Below, piece by piece: positions 27,826 through 36,900 of a stretch of DNA of 64,000 nucleotides (positions are counted from its first letter, which is position 1; every line of letters starts with the position of its first letter). A program made the translations under genes and the position numbers. This stretch comes from Duganella margarita (GTDB lineage Bacteria; Pseudomonadota; Gammaproteobacteria; Burkholderiales; Burkholderiaceae_D), in contig NZ_WWCS01000005.1 in the NCBI RefSeq assembly GCF_009857535.1, positions 186,001 through 250,000 of the forward strand, written 5' to 3'. The notes beneath the pieces were generated by a model. It was not told the DNA's origin. It did no database searches and worked only from the letters and a program-made list of their open reading frames with translations.

Positions 27826-27960
27826 CGGCGCGCTCCCGCGTTGCCGATAGTGTGCATAAAGTTATTCTTAGTCATAAAAAAGCCGTGGAAAGACGGCGCG
27901 CATTATAGCGTTTTTGCATGATGTCACCGCTTCTGTTACTGCCTGTTACTGCTGGTGCGT

Positions 27961-28707
27961 TCAGGCGGCCTTGGAGTCGCTGCCGTCCACCAGCCGCTGC
28001 AACGCCTGGGCGTCGATGATGATCAGGCGATTGCTGTCCTTCTGAATGATGCCTTGCTGGGTCAGCTGCGCCAGCGCGCGGGTGACGGTTTCGCGGCTGG
28101 TGTTGATCATGTTGGCGATATCCTGGTGGGTCGGCAGGTTTTCCACCACGTCCGGGGTGCCGGGCTGGCTTTTCTTTTGCATCGCCAGGAAAGCGAAAAT
28201 CCGGCGCGCCGTGTTGTTGATGCTGAGCAGGGTGCGGAATTCCGAGTCGCGCTGGATCTTCTCGGCCAGGTGGCGCAACATCTGGTTGGCCACCGACGGC
28301 GAATGGGAAAACAGGTGCAGCGCGGTCGGCGCCGGCAGGAAGGCGACGATCACGTCGCTCATGGCCACCACCGAGGCGGTGCGGGTGGAGCCGCTGATGA
28401 CAGCGATTTCGCCGAAGAAGTCGCCCGGCTTGAGCATGCGCAGGCCGATGGCGCGGCCATCCTCGGTGACGTCGATCACCTGCAACTGGCCGTTGAGCAG
28501 GAACAGCAGACCATCGCCGCTGCCGCCCTTTTGCAGCACCACGGTGCGTTTGGGGTACTGGCGGATGCGGAAATCGCCCTTGATCGCCAGTATTTCCTCG
28601 TCGCTGAGCTGGGACAGCAACGGGATCTGGCGCAGGTGGATCTGCACATTGACCGTCGGTCCCGGATCTGCGGCGGCGGTGGTATTTTCGGGTGGACTGT
28701 CTTTCAT
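27961..28707 (-). CDS. Crp/Fnr-family transcriptional activator with CRP-like recognition helix
   Basis: 248 residues. The cyclic-nucleotide-binding domain (~25-150) contains GDFFGEIAVISGSTRTASV, keeping the Glu and Arg that contact cAMP in CRP, with Thr for Ser. No cysteine cluster for an Fe-S cofactor is present, arguing against Fnr. The helix-turn-helix (THQDIANMINTSRETVTRAL) matches CRP's SRETVGRIL, with the Arg, Glu and Arg contacting TGTGA all conserved. It is the last gene of an operon with a class III adenylate cyclase, 16 bases after the barrel gene. Three perfect CRP boxes lie within 10 kb. I infer a cAMP-responsive activator of those genes. Confidence 0.88.
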   Translation of the reverse strand: MKDSPPENTTAAADPGPTVNVQIHLRQIPLLSQLSDEEILAIKGDFRIRQYPKRTVVLQKGGSGDGLLFLLNGQLQVIDVTEDGRAIGLRMLKPGDFFGEIAVISGSTRTASVVAMSDVIVAFLPAPTALHLFSHSPSVANQMLRHLAEKIQRDSEFRTLLSINNTARRIFAFLAMQKKSQPGTPDVVENLPTHQDIANMINTSRETVTRALAQLTQQGIIQKDSNRLIIIDAQALQRLVDGSDSKAA

Positions 28708-28723
28708 AAGCGTATTGTAGCCG

Positions 28724-29992
28724 CTACTTGCCGTCGCGCCAGCGCCAGCTCAGTTGGACGATCCGGTTGTCGTATTGGAAGATTGAAATATTTTCCTTGT
28801 TGCGTATCGCGCGCCACTCCAGCTGGATAGCGCTGTTGGGGGTCACCGCATAACTCAGGCTGGCGCGCAGCGTGCGGCTGTTCTGGCGGCGCACGGCGTC
28901 GATCAGACCCGGCGAATAGCTGCGCTGGCCGTTCCATTGCAGCGCATTCCAGTCAAGTTCCGCTTCCAGCCCATGGCCCAGCGCCTGGCGCGTCGAGACG
29001 CCGAACGACCAGCCATTGCGGTCGCCGCCGGGGCGGCTGGCGACCGCATGGTCGCGCATGGCGCCGGCGCTGAGCTGGGCGAAATGGTCGTCGCCGCGGT
29101 GCGACAGGATGCTGCGCAGCTCGGTGGTGTTGGAGTCGAAGTTGGTCAGCGTGCGGTATTTGAGGTGGGTCAGGCCGCTGACCAGCGACAGCTCCATGCT
29201 CGGTGGCAGCGGCAGTGGCGGCGTCAGCCGTAATTGCGCCTGGGTCTGGGTCTGGTAGATCTTGCCGCCCAGCGTCAGCGCCCCGGCCAGGCCGCTGGCG
29301 CGCCATTTCCATCGTCCCCAGCGCCATGGATGGTCGATCCCGCCAAACGCCGAGATGGTGTTGTGGTCAAACTCGTGGTCATTGCGGCGGCCGTACAGCT
29401 GGACATAGGCGAGATCGCCGTTTTCGCTGAGGTCGGTAACGTAATCCAGCGTGACGGTCGCGTAGTGGTCGGCCTTGGGACGGTATTCGGCCGGCAGCGT
29501 CAATTCGCCACCGTCGACGCTGTAGTTGGGATTGCTGGCGCCCTGGTTGACATTGTGATCGTAGCCGCGGGCCACGTTGACGCCCCATTGCTGCTGGCGC
29601 TTCCAGCGGATGCAGCCCTGGCGGCGCTGGTCGTCGATGATGGCCTGCAAGCCCTTGGGCGGCTTGAAGGTGGTTTCGATGGTCACAAACAGCGCCTCGG
29701 CCTCGTCGGCCCGGCCGAGCGCGCACTGCAGCATGGCCAGGTCGAGCAGTTCGCCGGCGTTGCGGGCGCCGCGCTGGACCATGCGCGTCAGGATGGCGCC
29801 GGCGTCGGACTTGCGGCCGTCGGAAATGGCTTGCAGCGCCTCCAGGTAGAGGTCGGGCTCCTGGGCGGCCGGCGGCAGCGCCTCGGCCGGCGGCGTCAGC
29901 GGCGGCATGTCGACCGGCTGCTGCTGCGCCCATGTGGCCGGCGCCAGCAGCGCGCAGCCCAGGGCCAGCCAGCGACAGGCGCGCAGCATCAT
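28724..29992 (-). CDS. TPR plus beta-barrel outer-membrane protein (SLAM-like architecture)
   Basis: 422 residues. A signal peptide (MMLRACRWLALGCALLAPATWAQ) is followed by a TPR-like helical region (~45-125: LYLEALQAISDGRKSDAGAI, LDLAMLQCALGRADEAEALF). The remaining ~290 residues alternate as amphipathic strands typical of an outer-membrane barrel (WGVNVARGYDHNVNQG onward). The overall design recalls surface-lipoprotein assembly modifiers, but the similarity is only architectural as far as I can judge. Start: ATG at 29992, overlapping the adenylate cyclase stop (ATGATG). It is encoded between the cyclase and the Crp-type regulator. A role at the outer membrane in the same surface-protein programme is inferred. 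Confidence 0.7.
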   Translation of the reverse strand: MMLRACRWLALGCALLAPATWAQQQPVDMPPLTPPAEALPPAAQEPDLYLEALQAISDGRKSDAGAILTRMVQRGARNAGELLDLAMLQCALGRADEAEALFVTIETTFKPPKGLQAIIDDQRRQGCIRWKRQQQWGVNVARGYDHNVNQGASNPNYSVDGGELTLPAEYRPKADHYATVTLDYVTDLSENGDLAYVQLYGRRNDHEFDHNTISAFGGIDHPWRWGRWKWRASGLAGALTLGGKIYQTQTQAQLRLTPPLPLPPSMELSLVSGLTHLKYRTLTNFDSNTTELRSILSHRGDDHFAQLSAGAMRDHAVASRPGGDRNGWSFGVSTRQALGHGLEAELDWNALQWNGQRSYSPGLIDAVRRQNSRTLRASLSYAVTPNSAIQLEWRAIRNKENISIFQYDNRIVQLSWRWRDGK

Positions 29993-31860
29993 GCGGGCAC
30001 CGCCGGATCGCTCAAGGCCCGCAAGGTGTACAAGGTGGTGAGGTGTTCTTTCCCGCGCAAGGTGATGTCGCCCAATCTGATCAGCTGGTGTCGTGTGCTC
30101 AATGCCGCCGTGCCGGGCCCGATGATGACGTCGTGCGGCAGATCGCGCGCGGCCGTCTCCAGCCGCGAGGCGACATTGACGCTGTCGCCGACCGCAGTAT
30201 ATATGCTGCGCGTCGAGGAGCCAAAATCGCCGGCCATCGCCATGCCGCTTTCGATGCCGATGCGCACCCGCACGGGCCGCTGGCCGCTGGCGTGGCGCTG
30301 CTGGTTGAAGCGGCGCACGGCGGCAATGATGCCGAGCGCCGCGTCCAGTGCCTGGTCGGCATGGTCGGCCACTGGCAGCGGCGCTCCCCAGAACGCCACC
30401 AGGCCGTCGCCGGTGAATTTGTCGAGCGTGCCGCGCCGTTCCAGCACCGGCCCCGTCAGGCATTCGAGGAAATCGCGCGTCAGCTGCGCCGCCGCCTCCA
30501 CCGGCAGCGCGGCCACGTGGTTGGTGTAGCCTTCCATGTCGGCGATCAGCGTGGTGACTTCGCCGTGGCGCGGTTCCAGCGGATCTTCCAGGTTGCTGCG
30601 CAACAGTTCATCCACCACGGCGTCGGCCACATACTGGCGCAGCGTGCCCAGCAGCTGTCGCGACTGGCGCTGGCTGCGTTGCCAGGCCAGCGGCACCGCC
30701 ACCAGCAGCAGGAACAGGTTCACCAGCAACGGGCCGGCGGCGTTGAACACGGCGTCGTGCGGACTCAGGCGCCACGCCAGCGTCAGCCACAACAGCGAGG
30801 CCGCCACTAGCATCAGCATGTTGGCCCACGCCGCCAGCCGCGGAAAACTATAGGTGGCGATCAGCGTCACCAGCAGGCCGAAGGCGATCGCCAGCAGCCG
30901 TCCGGGCCACGGCGCCGGCGCCACGCCGCTGCGGATATCCAGCTGGGCGCTCAGCGCGGCGGCGTGCACCAGCAGGCCGCTGGTGTTGGGCGAGAGCGGG
31001 GTGGCGACGCGGTCGGCCAGGCCCAGCGACGACGAGCCGATCAGCACCAGCTTGCCGTCGATCAGCTGGCGCGGCCAGCGCTGGTCGAGGATGTGGCTGG
31101 CCGGCACCACGGTGTAGGCTTCCCAGGCGCGGCTGTAGGGCAGGCGGCGCATGCCCCAGCCATCGTCCATGCCGCCGGTGGCGCCGTGGGTGCCGGGCAG
31201 CGCTGGCGCCGCGCAGCAATCGAGCAAGGCCAGCGACAGGGTCGGGTAGCGCTGGCCGGCAAACCAGGTTTGCATCGGCAGCCGGCGGATCATGCCGTCG
31301 CGGTCGGGAATGAAGCCGATATTGCCGACGTGGGCGGCCGCGCGCAGGGCCGGGTGGTTGCTGATATAGCCATTGGCGCGTACCGCGTCGCGCGGCAGCG
31401 GCGCGGCGATGCCGGCGCCCAGCGCACCGACGCGCAGCGGCCGATAGCCATCGAAGTCAAACGCATGCGGCATCACCAGCGGCCCATAGCGCGCCAGCAT
31501 GGCCAGCCGGGCGTCGCCGCCGGCATCGGCCGGCTCCGGCATCACCAGGTCCAGCGCCACGCCGCGCGCGCCGTCTTCAATCAGCAACTCGATCATGCTG
31601 GCAATGCGCTCGCGCGGCCACGGCCACGGGCCGGCCTTGGCGAGGCTGCTTTCGTCGATATCGATCACCACCAGCCGCTGTTCCGGCGCGTGGCTGGCAT
31701 TGATGCGGACAAAATGGTCGCGCAGCCATTCATTTGCCGTCGAGGCTGCCATATCGTAGGGCAACCACTGCAAGCCGATTCCCAATAGCACGGCCGCCAG
31801 CGCCACCGCCAGGCGGATCGCCAGAAACAGTCGGGTGCGTGGGAGAGCGGTGAGCGTCAT
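29989..31860 (-). CDS. CHASE2-domain transmembrane adenylate cyclase (class III)
   Basis: 623 residues. TM1 (~12-33), an extracytoplasmic CHASE2 sensor (~40-320, with VIDIDESSL and PWPWPRERIA), three membrane helices (~325-410) and a class III cyclase domain (~435-600). Both metal-binding Asp residues are present (ADMEGYT and FTGDGLVAFWG). The purine-specifying pair is Lys in LDKF and Asp in AVGDSVN, and the Asn/Arg transition-state residues are in NVASRLE. This makes adenylate cyclase more likely than guanylate cyclase. It heads the operon cyclase-barrel-Crp and is divergent from the FecR-domain gene. The signal sensed by CHASE2 is unknown. Confidence 0.92.
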   Translation of the reverse strand: MTLTALPRTRLFLAIRLAVALAAVLLGIGLQWLPYDMAASTANEWLRDHFVRINASHAPEQRLVVIDIDESSLAKAGPWPWPRERIASMIELLIEDGARGVALDLVMPEPADAGGDARLAMLARYGPLVMPHAFDFDGYRPLRVGALGAGIAAPLPRDAVRANGYISNHPALRAAAHVGNIGFIPDRDGMIRRLPMQTWFAGQRYPTLSLALLDCCAAPALPGTHGATGGMDDGWGMRRLPYSRAWEAYTVVPASHILDQRWPRQLIDGKLVLIGSSSLGLADRVATPLSPNTSGLLVHAAALSAQLDIRSGVAPAPWPGRLLAIAFGLLVTLIATYSFPRLAAWANMLMLVAASLLWLTLAWRLSPHDAVFNAAGPLLVNLFLLLVAVPLAWQRSQRQSRQLLGTLRQYVADAVVDELLRSNLEDPLEPRHGEVTTLIADMEGYTNHVAALPVEAAAQLTRDFLECLTGPVLERRGTLDKFTGDGLVAFWGAPLPVADHADQALDAALGIIAAVRRFNQQRHASGQRPVRVRIGIESGMAMAGDFGSSTRSIYTAVGDSVNVASRLETAARDLPHDVIIGPGTAALSTRHQLIRLGDITLRGKEHLTTLYTLRALSDPAVPA

Positions 31861-32021
31861 TAAACTTGCAAATGGGAAATCGGAGAGTGTAGTGTTAAAG
31901 ATGGTAACTTTGCAAGTTTGATTTCCGGCGACCTTGCCGTGGGCGATAAGGTAAGCAAATGTTGCAGAAAGTGAAGTCCAGTGTGGCGCCCGCTATACTA
32001 AGATCGTCAAAATCCGCAAAA

Positions 32022-32063
32022 TGTGACTGCCATCACAGTATTATGGGCTATACAGCGGAGAAT
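32022..32063 (+). promoter_or_regulatory. CRP-type box and -10 before the FecR-domain gene
   Basis: TGTGA-CTGCCA-TCACA at 32022-32037 is a perfect CRP core. A -10-like GAGAAT starts 28.5 bases downstream of its centre (32058-32063), the spacing expected of a class II promoter (centre near -41.5). The box is in the gap between the divergent cyclase and FecR genes, 51 bases before the FecR-gene ATG, so it might also affect the cyclase operon. Confidence 0.75.
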
Positions 32064-32087
32064 GGGAACTTAAAGGGAGTTTTGATT

Positions 32088-33518
32088 ATGTCGCATACAT
32101 TCAACCGCTGGTCGCTGAAGCTGGCCTTCGTGCTGGGGCTGGTGACGTCCGCTGGCAGTACGCTGGCTGCGGAAGCCGGGCGCATCGTGTTTGTCGCCGG
32201 CCCGGTGCATGTGGGCGCGCGTGCCGTGGCGCTGAATGACGCCATCCAGGAAGGCGATGAAATCACCACCGGCAAGCAGGCGTATGTTTACCTGAGGACG
32301 GTGGACAACGGGCTGCTGATCCTGCGCCCGGACAGCCGTGCGCGCATCGTCACTTATCATGTTGACAAGGTCGACCCGAGCAAGACCCAGATCAAATTCG
32401 AACTGCTGTCCGGCGTGGCGCGCAGCGTCTCGGGCGACGCCGTCAAGCTGGCGCGGCAGAATTTCCGCTTCAATACGCCGGTGGCGGCAATCGGCGTGCG
32501 CGGCACCGACTTTACCGTGTCGACCGACCAGGAAACCTCGCGCGTGACGGTGATTTCCGGCGCCATCGTAGTTAGCGGCTTCGGCGGCAGCTGTGCGCCC
32601 ACCGGCAGCGGTCCGTGCGAACACGCGGCCAGCCGTGAACTGGCAGCCAACCAGGTCGGGCAGATGCTGCAGGTCAAACGCGGCCAGGCCGTGCCGCAAC
32701 TGCTGAATAACTCCGCGCAGTCGCCGGATGTGGTGGCGCCGCCGCGCTCGGATGAGCCGGTCGGCAAGGGCGGCGGCGCCGCCAGCAGCGCCACACCGGG
32801 CGAAGTGAGCCTGGATCCGAAAAAGGGCGAGAACCTGCTGCATCAGGCGGAGTTGATCAAAACCGCATCGCTGACGCCGCCGGTCACCACGATGCCGCCG
32901 CCGGTCAGCACGCCCGAGACGCCGGTGACCGCGCCCGACCCGGGCGTAGTGGTGACGCCGCCGGTGGAGCCCGTCACGCCGAGCTTGCCGGCGCAGCCTG
33001 CCGCCGATCCGAGTCGTCTGATTTGGGGGCGTTGGCAGATCGTGGCCGACCAGGCCATCCAAAACAATAACGCCGCGCTGGCCGCTGCCGGCAACACGGA
33101 AATTGCCCGCAATAGTTACTATACGATTTTCCGTAGTCCAGGGGACGTCTTTAAATCGCCGGAACGCGGTTCGGTGGCGTTCAATTTACAGGGCGGCGAG
33201 GCGATGGTGTTGAATTCGGCCACCAAAGCCCAGTCGCTGGCGTCGATCGAGAATGGTTTGTTGTCGGTCAACTTCGACACTGCGCGCTTCACCACCGGGT
33301 TTGATCTGGTCAGTGACGGCACGCGCAGCAAATTGCAGGCCGGTGGCGGGGTCACCAGCGACGGCTTGTTAATGGGTGATCTTTTGTACTACACGTCCGC
33401 CAATATGACGGTGCGTGGCGGACTGAGTAATGAGAAAGGTGGCAGCGCCGCATATATATTCACCTCCCGGCTGGATGACAAGCGCGTGGTGAATGGCGTG
33501 ACTTACTGGACCAAGTAA
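32088..33518 (+). CDS. Secreted FecR-domain protein
   Basis: 476 residues from the ATG at 32088, chosen because AAAGGGAG lies ~12 bases before it and a signal peptide follows (LAFVLGLVTSAGSTLAAE). A FecR domain spans ~55-160 (DEITTGKQAYVYLRTVDNG, NTPVAAIGVRGTDFTVS). Two Cys lie near 172-182. A Pro/Thr/Val-rich linker occupies ~260-305, and the C-terminal ~170 residues are a separate beta-rich domain I do not recognise. Unlike classical FecR there is no adjacent ECF sigma factor, so it is probably a periplasmic or surface sensor/structural protein. FecR-domain proteins frequently neighbour CHASE2 cyclases. It carries its own CRP box and terminator. Confidence 0.82.
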   Translation: MSHTFNRWSLKLAFVLGLVTSAGSTLAAEAGRIVFVAGPVHVGARAVALNDAIQEGDEITTGKQAYVYLRTVDNGLLILRPDSRARIVTYHVDKVDPSKTQIKFELLSGVARSVSGDAVKLARQNFRFNTPVAAIGVRGTDFTVSTDQETSRVTVISGAIVVSGFGGSCAPTGSGPCEHAASRELAANQVGQMLQVKRGQAVPQLLNNSAQSPDVVAPPRSDEPVGKGGGAASSATPGEVSLDPKKGENLLHQAELIKTASLTPPVTTMPPPVSTPETPVTAPDPGVVVTPPVEPVTPSLPAQPAADPSRLIWGRWQIVADQAIQNNNAALAAAGNTEIARNSYYTIFRSPGDVFKSPERGSVAFNLQGGEAMVLNSATKAQSLASIENGLLSVNFDTARFTTGFDLVSDGTRSKLQAGGGVTSDGLLMGDLLYYTSANMTVRGGLSNEKGGSAAYIFTSRLDDKRVVNGVTYWTK

Positions 33519-33592
33519 GTTGGCAAGCAACTCAACGTAAGCATATGCGTTTCATCTATATAGTAATTAGTAATGCGGTGATGAGATAAGAG

Positions 33593-33619
33593 AAAGCAGG
33601 CCTGGCGCCTGCTTTTTTT
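33593..33619 (+). terminator. Rho-independent terminator of the FecR-domain gene
   Basis: A 9-bp perfect stem AAAGCAGGC / GCCTGCTTT with a five-base loop (CTGGC) and a seven-T tract, 74 bases after the stop. Confidence 0.88.
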
Positions 33620-33786
33620 ATACTGTGTTAATTTCTTCCCGAATTCAATGGATGACTAATGCCGTGGTCGCCGGTCAAAGCGTGGTATTAAAACCATGCA
33701 TTGATTTTCAATAAATCTTCTCCGATAATGCCTCGCGGAGTGATTTTGTAGCGTTTTTATGAAATAAGAAGATTTTTTGATGGAAT

Positions 33787-33831
33787 TTGTGACGTCCGTC
33801 ACAACGAACAGCAATTGCCTTCTGCCATTAT
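33787..33831 (+). promoter_or_regulatory. CRP-type box and -10 before the exoprotein gene
   Basis: TTGTGAC-GTCC-GTCACAA (33787-33804) is a perfect 7-bp dyad containing TGTGA-N6-TCACA. A -10-like CATTAT (33826-33831) starts 30.5 bases from its centre, close to class II spacing. Transcription starting near 33838 would leave a ~70-base leader ending in AGGAG before the ATG at 33910. Confidence 0.72.
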
Positions 33832-33909
33832 GGCACCCGTAGCAAGCACCAGGCTTCAAACACGATCTGGTTTGAGCTTCACTTTCGAATGAACACTTAG
33901 GAGTTTTAA

Positions 33910-36900
33910 ATGGCAACTACCGTATCCCTCGACGATATCCAAGGCCTGTACATCGCTTACTTCAACCGTCCTGCAGACTTCGGCGGCCTGAAGTTCTGGC
34001 AAAACGCAGCGAATGCTGCTGGTGGCATCACCGTTGTTGCTGACGCGTTTGCGGCATCCCCTGAATACACCGAAGCCTACGCCGGCAAAACCAATTTCGA
34101 AATCGTTAACCAGATTTACCTGAACCTGTTCGGCCGCGAAGCTGAAGTGGATGGCCTGGTATTCTGGAGCAATGCTCTGGAAAATGGTCTGGGCGTTGGT
34201 AACGTTGCTTACCAAATCTTCAAAGGCGCGCAAAACGCCGACCTGGAAGCTGTTAACGCTAAAGTAGCTGCTGCTACCGCCTTCTACAACTCGCTGGACA
34301 CTACTGCTGAAATCATCGGCTACAGCGGCGCCGCTGCTAACAACGTGGTTAAAGCATGGCTGGCTGGCGTTACTGACCAGGCAACCCTGGACGCAGCAAC
34401 CACCACCACCGCGCTGGACGCAATCACGACCGCTACCGTAGCTGCATACAACAACGTGGCCGGCAAATCGTACAGCCTGACCACCGGTATCGACACCATC
34501 GTCGGCACCCAGTCGAACGACGTGTTCAACGCCACTCCTGATGGCTCGAACAACACCTTCACCGCCCTGGATAAACTGGACGGCGGCGCTGGCATCGACA
34601 CCCTGAACATCGTTACCTCGACCGGTACCCTGGCTGGCTCCGCAGGCGCGACCGTTACCAACATCGAAATCGTCAACATTACCTCGGGTAACGCGATCAC
34701 CGCAGCTGACATCTCCAGCTTCACCGGCGTGACCAACCTGAACGTAGTTTCGGGCGGCGCCATTTCGGGCGTAAAAGCTGCTGCAACCGCAGACATCAGC
34801 GTTGCAAACGGCCTGTCGAGCGTAGCAGTCGACGGCGGTAAAAACGTCACCATCAACGCTGCTGGCGCTGTCAACGTTGGCGCGGCCACCGCTGCTGCCG
34901 GCGACGTAAAAGTGACCACCAGCGCTGCTGGTAGCGTCACCATCAAAGGTGCCGGTGCTGAAACCGCAAATGTATTCAGCGGTGCAATCAACTTCGTCAA
35001 CGGTACCACCGTCAACGCAACCGCTGTGAATGCCGTTTCCGCTGCAGATCGCAAAGCTCACGCTAGCGCACTGACCGCTGCAACCACTGCCAACACCGCT
35101 GCTACCAATGATACTGACGCGACCGGCGTGGCAAAACTGGCTGCTGCTGGTGTTGTAACCGACCTGGGTACCTTGGCTACCGCAATCGCTGCTGCTACCA
35201 ACTCGTCGGCTGATGCTAGCACCGGCTTCTCGATTCAAGCCGCAACCTACGCTGCTCTGCAATCTGGTGCTATCACCGCAGCGAACAAGATTGCAATCGA
35301 CCTGGCCTTCTCCAGCGCCGCTAGCACGGCAGCCGGCCGTACCGCCGCACTGGCTCTGGTAACCCCACTGCAGACCGCCGCTACCGCCGCAAGCAATGCT
35401 GCAATCGCTGCTGATGCTGCCAGCGATGCAACCGCCGCTGCCGCGCTGGCCGCTGCTACCACCGTTTCGGGTGCTGATACCGCTGCTGCTACGCAAAGCG
35501 CCGCTACTTCGGTAACCGCAACCACCAATACCGCGCTGACTTCGGCAACGGTTAAGGGTAACTATGGTTCGACCAACAACATCACCGACAATTCGACCCT
35601 GCACAACACCCTGACCACCGTAACGCTGGAAAACGCAGGTAATGCAACCCTGACCGGTCAAGCAATCACCAACGTGTCGGTAACTGGCCAAAGCGCTGAT
35701 GTTAACGTGATTAACACCACCGCAGCGCATACCCAAAACTTCACCCTGAGCGGCATCACCGCCGGTACCTACACCGACGCTAACGCTACTACCGTGAAAA
35801 TTGCAAGCACCGGTACCGCAACCAACGTGCTGACCGCCCTGACCGCCAACCTGGCTACTTCGGTTGTCGTGACCGGCGCAGCTGGCGTGAACTTCGGCAC
35901 CCTGACCGCTGATGCAGCAGCAGTGATCGACGCTTCGGGCAACTCTGGCTCGAACACCATCAGCCTGCTGGCTGGTCAGCAATACAAAGGTGGTTCGGGT
36001 GTTGACACTGTGACCAGCAACGGCGCTGCAACCGTGACCGTGGATGGTGGTGCTGGTACCGCCGACAAACTGGTTCTGTCGGGCTTCGACGCAACCAAGG
36101 CCAGCAAGTACCTGAATTTCGAGGTTCTGAGCCTGAATTCCGGCGTGTCGGCTGACGTGAGCAAATTCACTGGTTCGACCGTCACCTCCGAGATCCTGAA
36201 CGGCGGTACCGTGGCGCTGACCGGCCTGACCGCTGCACAAGCCGCTAACATCACTGTTGCTGCTAGCGGTGCTTATACCTTCGGCGTGACCGGTGCTACC
36301 ACCGTTGGTCAGCTGGACACCGTTTCGCTGAACATCAACGATGGTCTTGGCGCCACTAACACCATTGCCCTGGCCGGCCCATCGCTGGCTGGCGTGGAAA
36401 CGCTGAACCTGGCGCTGAGCGACAACCTGACCATCGACAACCTGCTGTCCGCAACTGCGCTGACCAAGGTGACCGCCACCGGTACCAAAGACCTGAGCAT
36501 CATTTCCGACGCTCTGGCTCTGAACGTTAACACCATCGTTGACGCATCGGGCGTAAGCGGCGACGTAACCCTGAACTTCAGCGCTGCCACCGCAAACGGC
36601 GTAGCCCTGAAAGCTGGTGACGGCGACAACACTTTGACCGGTACGAACATCGCCGGTAAAGGCAATGCCATCACCACCGGTAACGGCGACAACAGCATCA
36701 TTGGTGGTCAGGCAGATGACGTCATCGTTGCAGGTAACGGCGCTAACAGCATCAACGCAGGTGCTGGCAACAATACCGTGACCGTTGGTAACGGCGATAA
36801 CCACATCACCACCGGCGCCGGCACCGACACCATCACCGCAGGCAATGGTCAGAACGTGATCAGCGCTGGTGCTGGTAACGACATCATCACCGTTGGCACT

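Larger units (their letters stand above)
33519..33909. other. 391-base regulatory gap before the exoprotein gene
   Basis: It contains the terminator of the FecR-domain gene (33593-33619), an AT-rich stretch with no credible ORF (33620-33780), the CRP-type box (33787-33804), a -10-like hexamer and a ~70-base leader with AGGAG before the next ATG. A small ORF on the minus strand here (33656-33916) lacks coding character. Confidence 0.7.
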
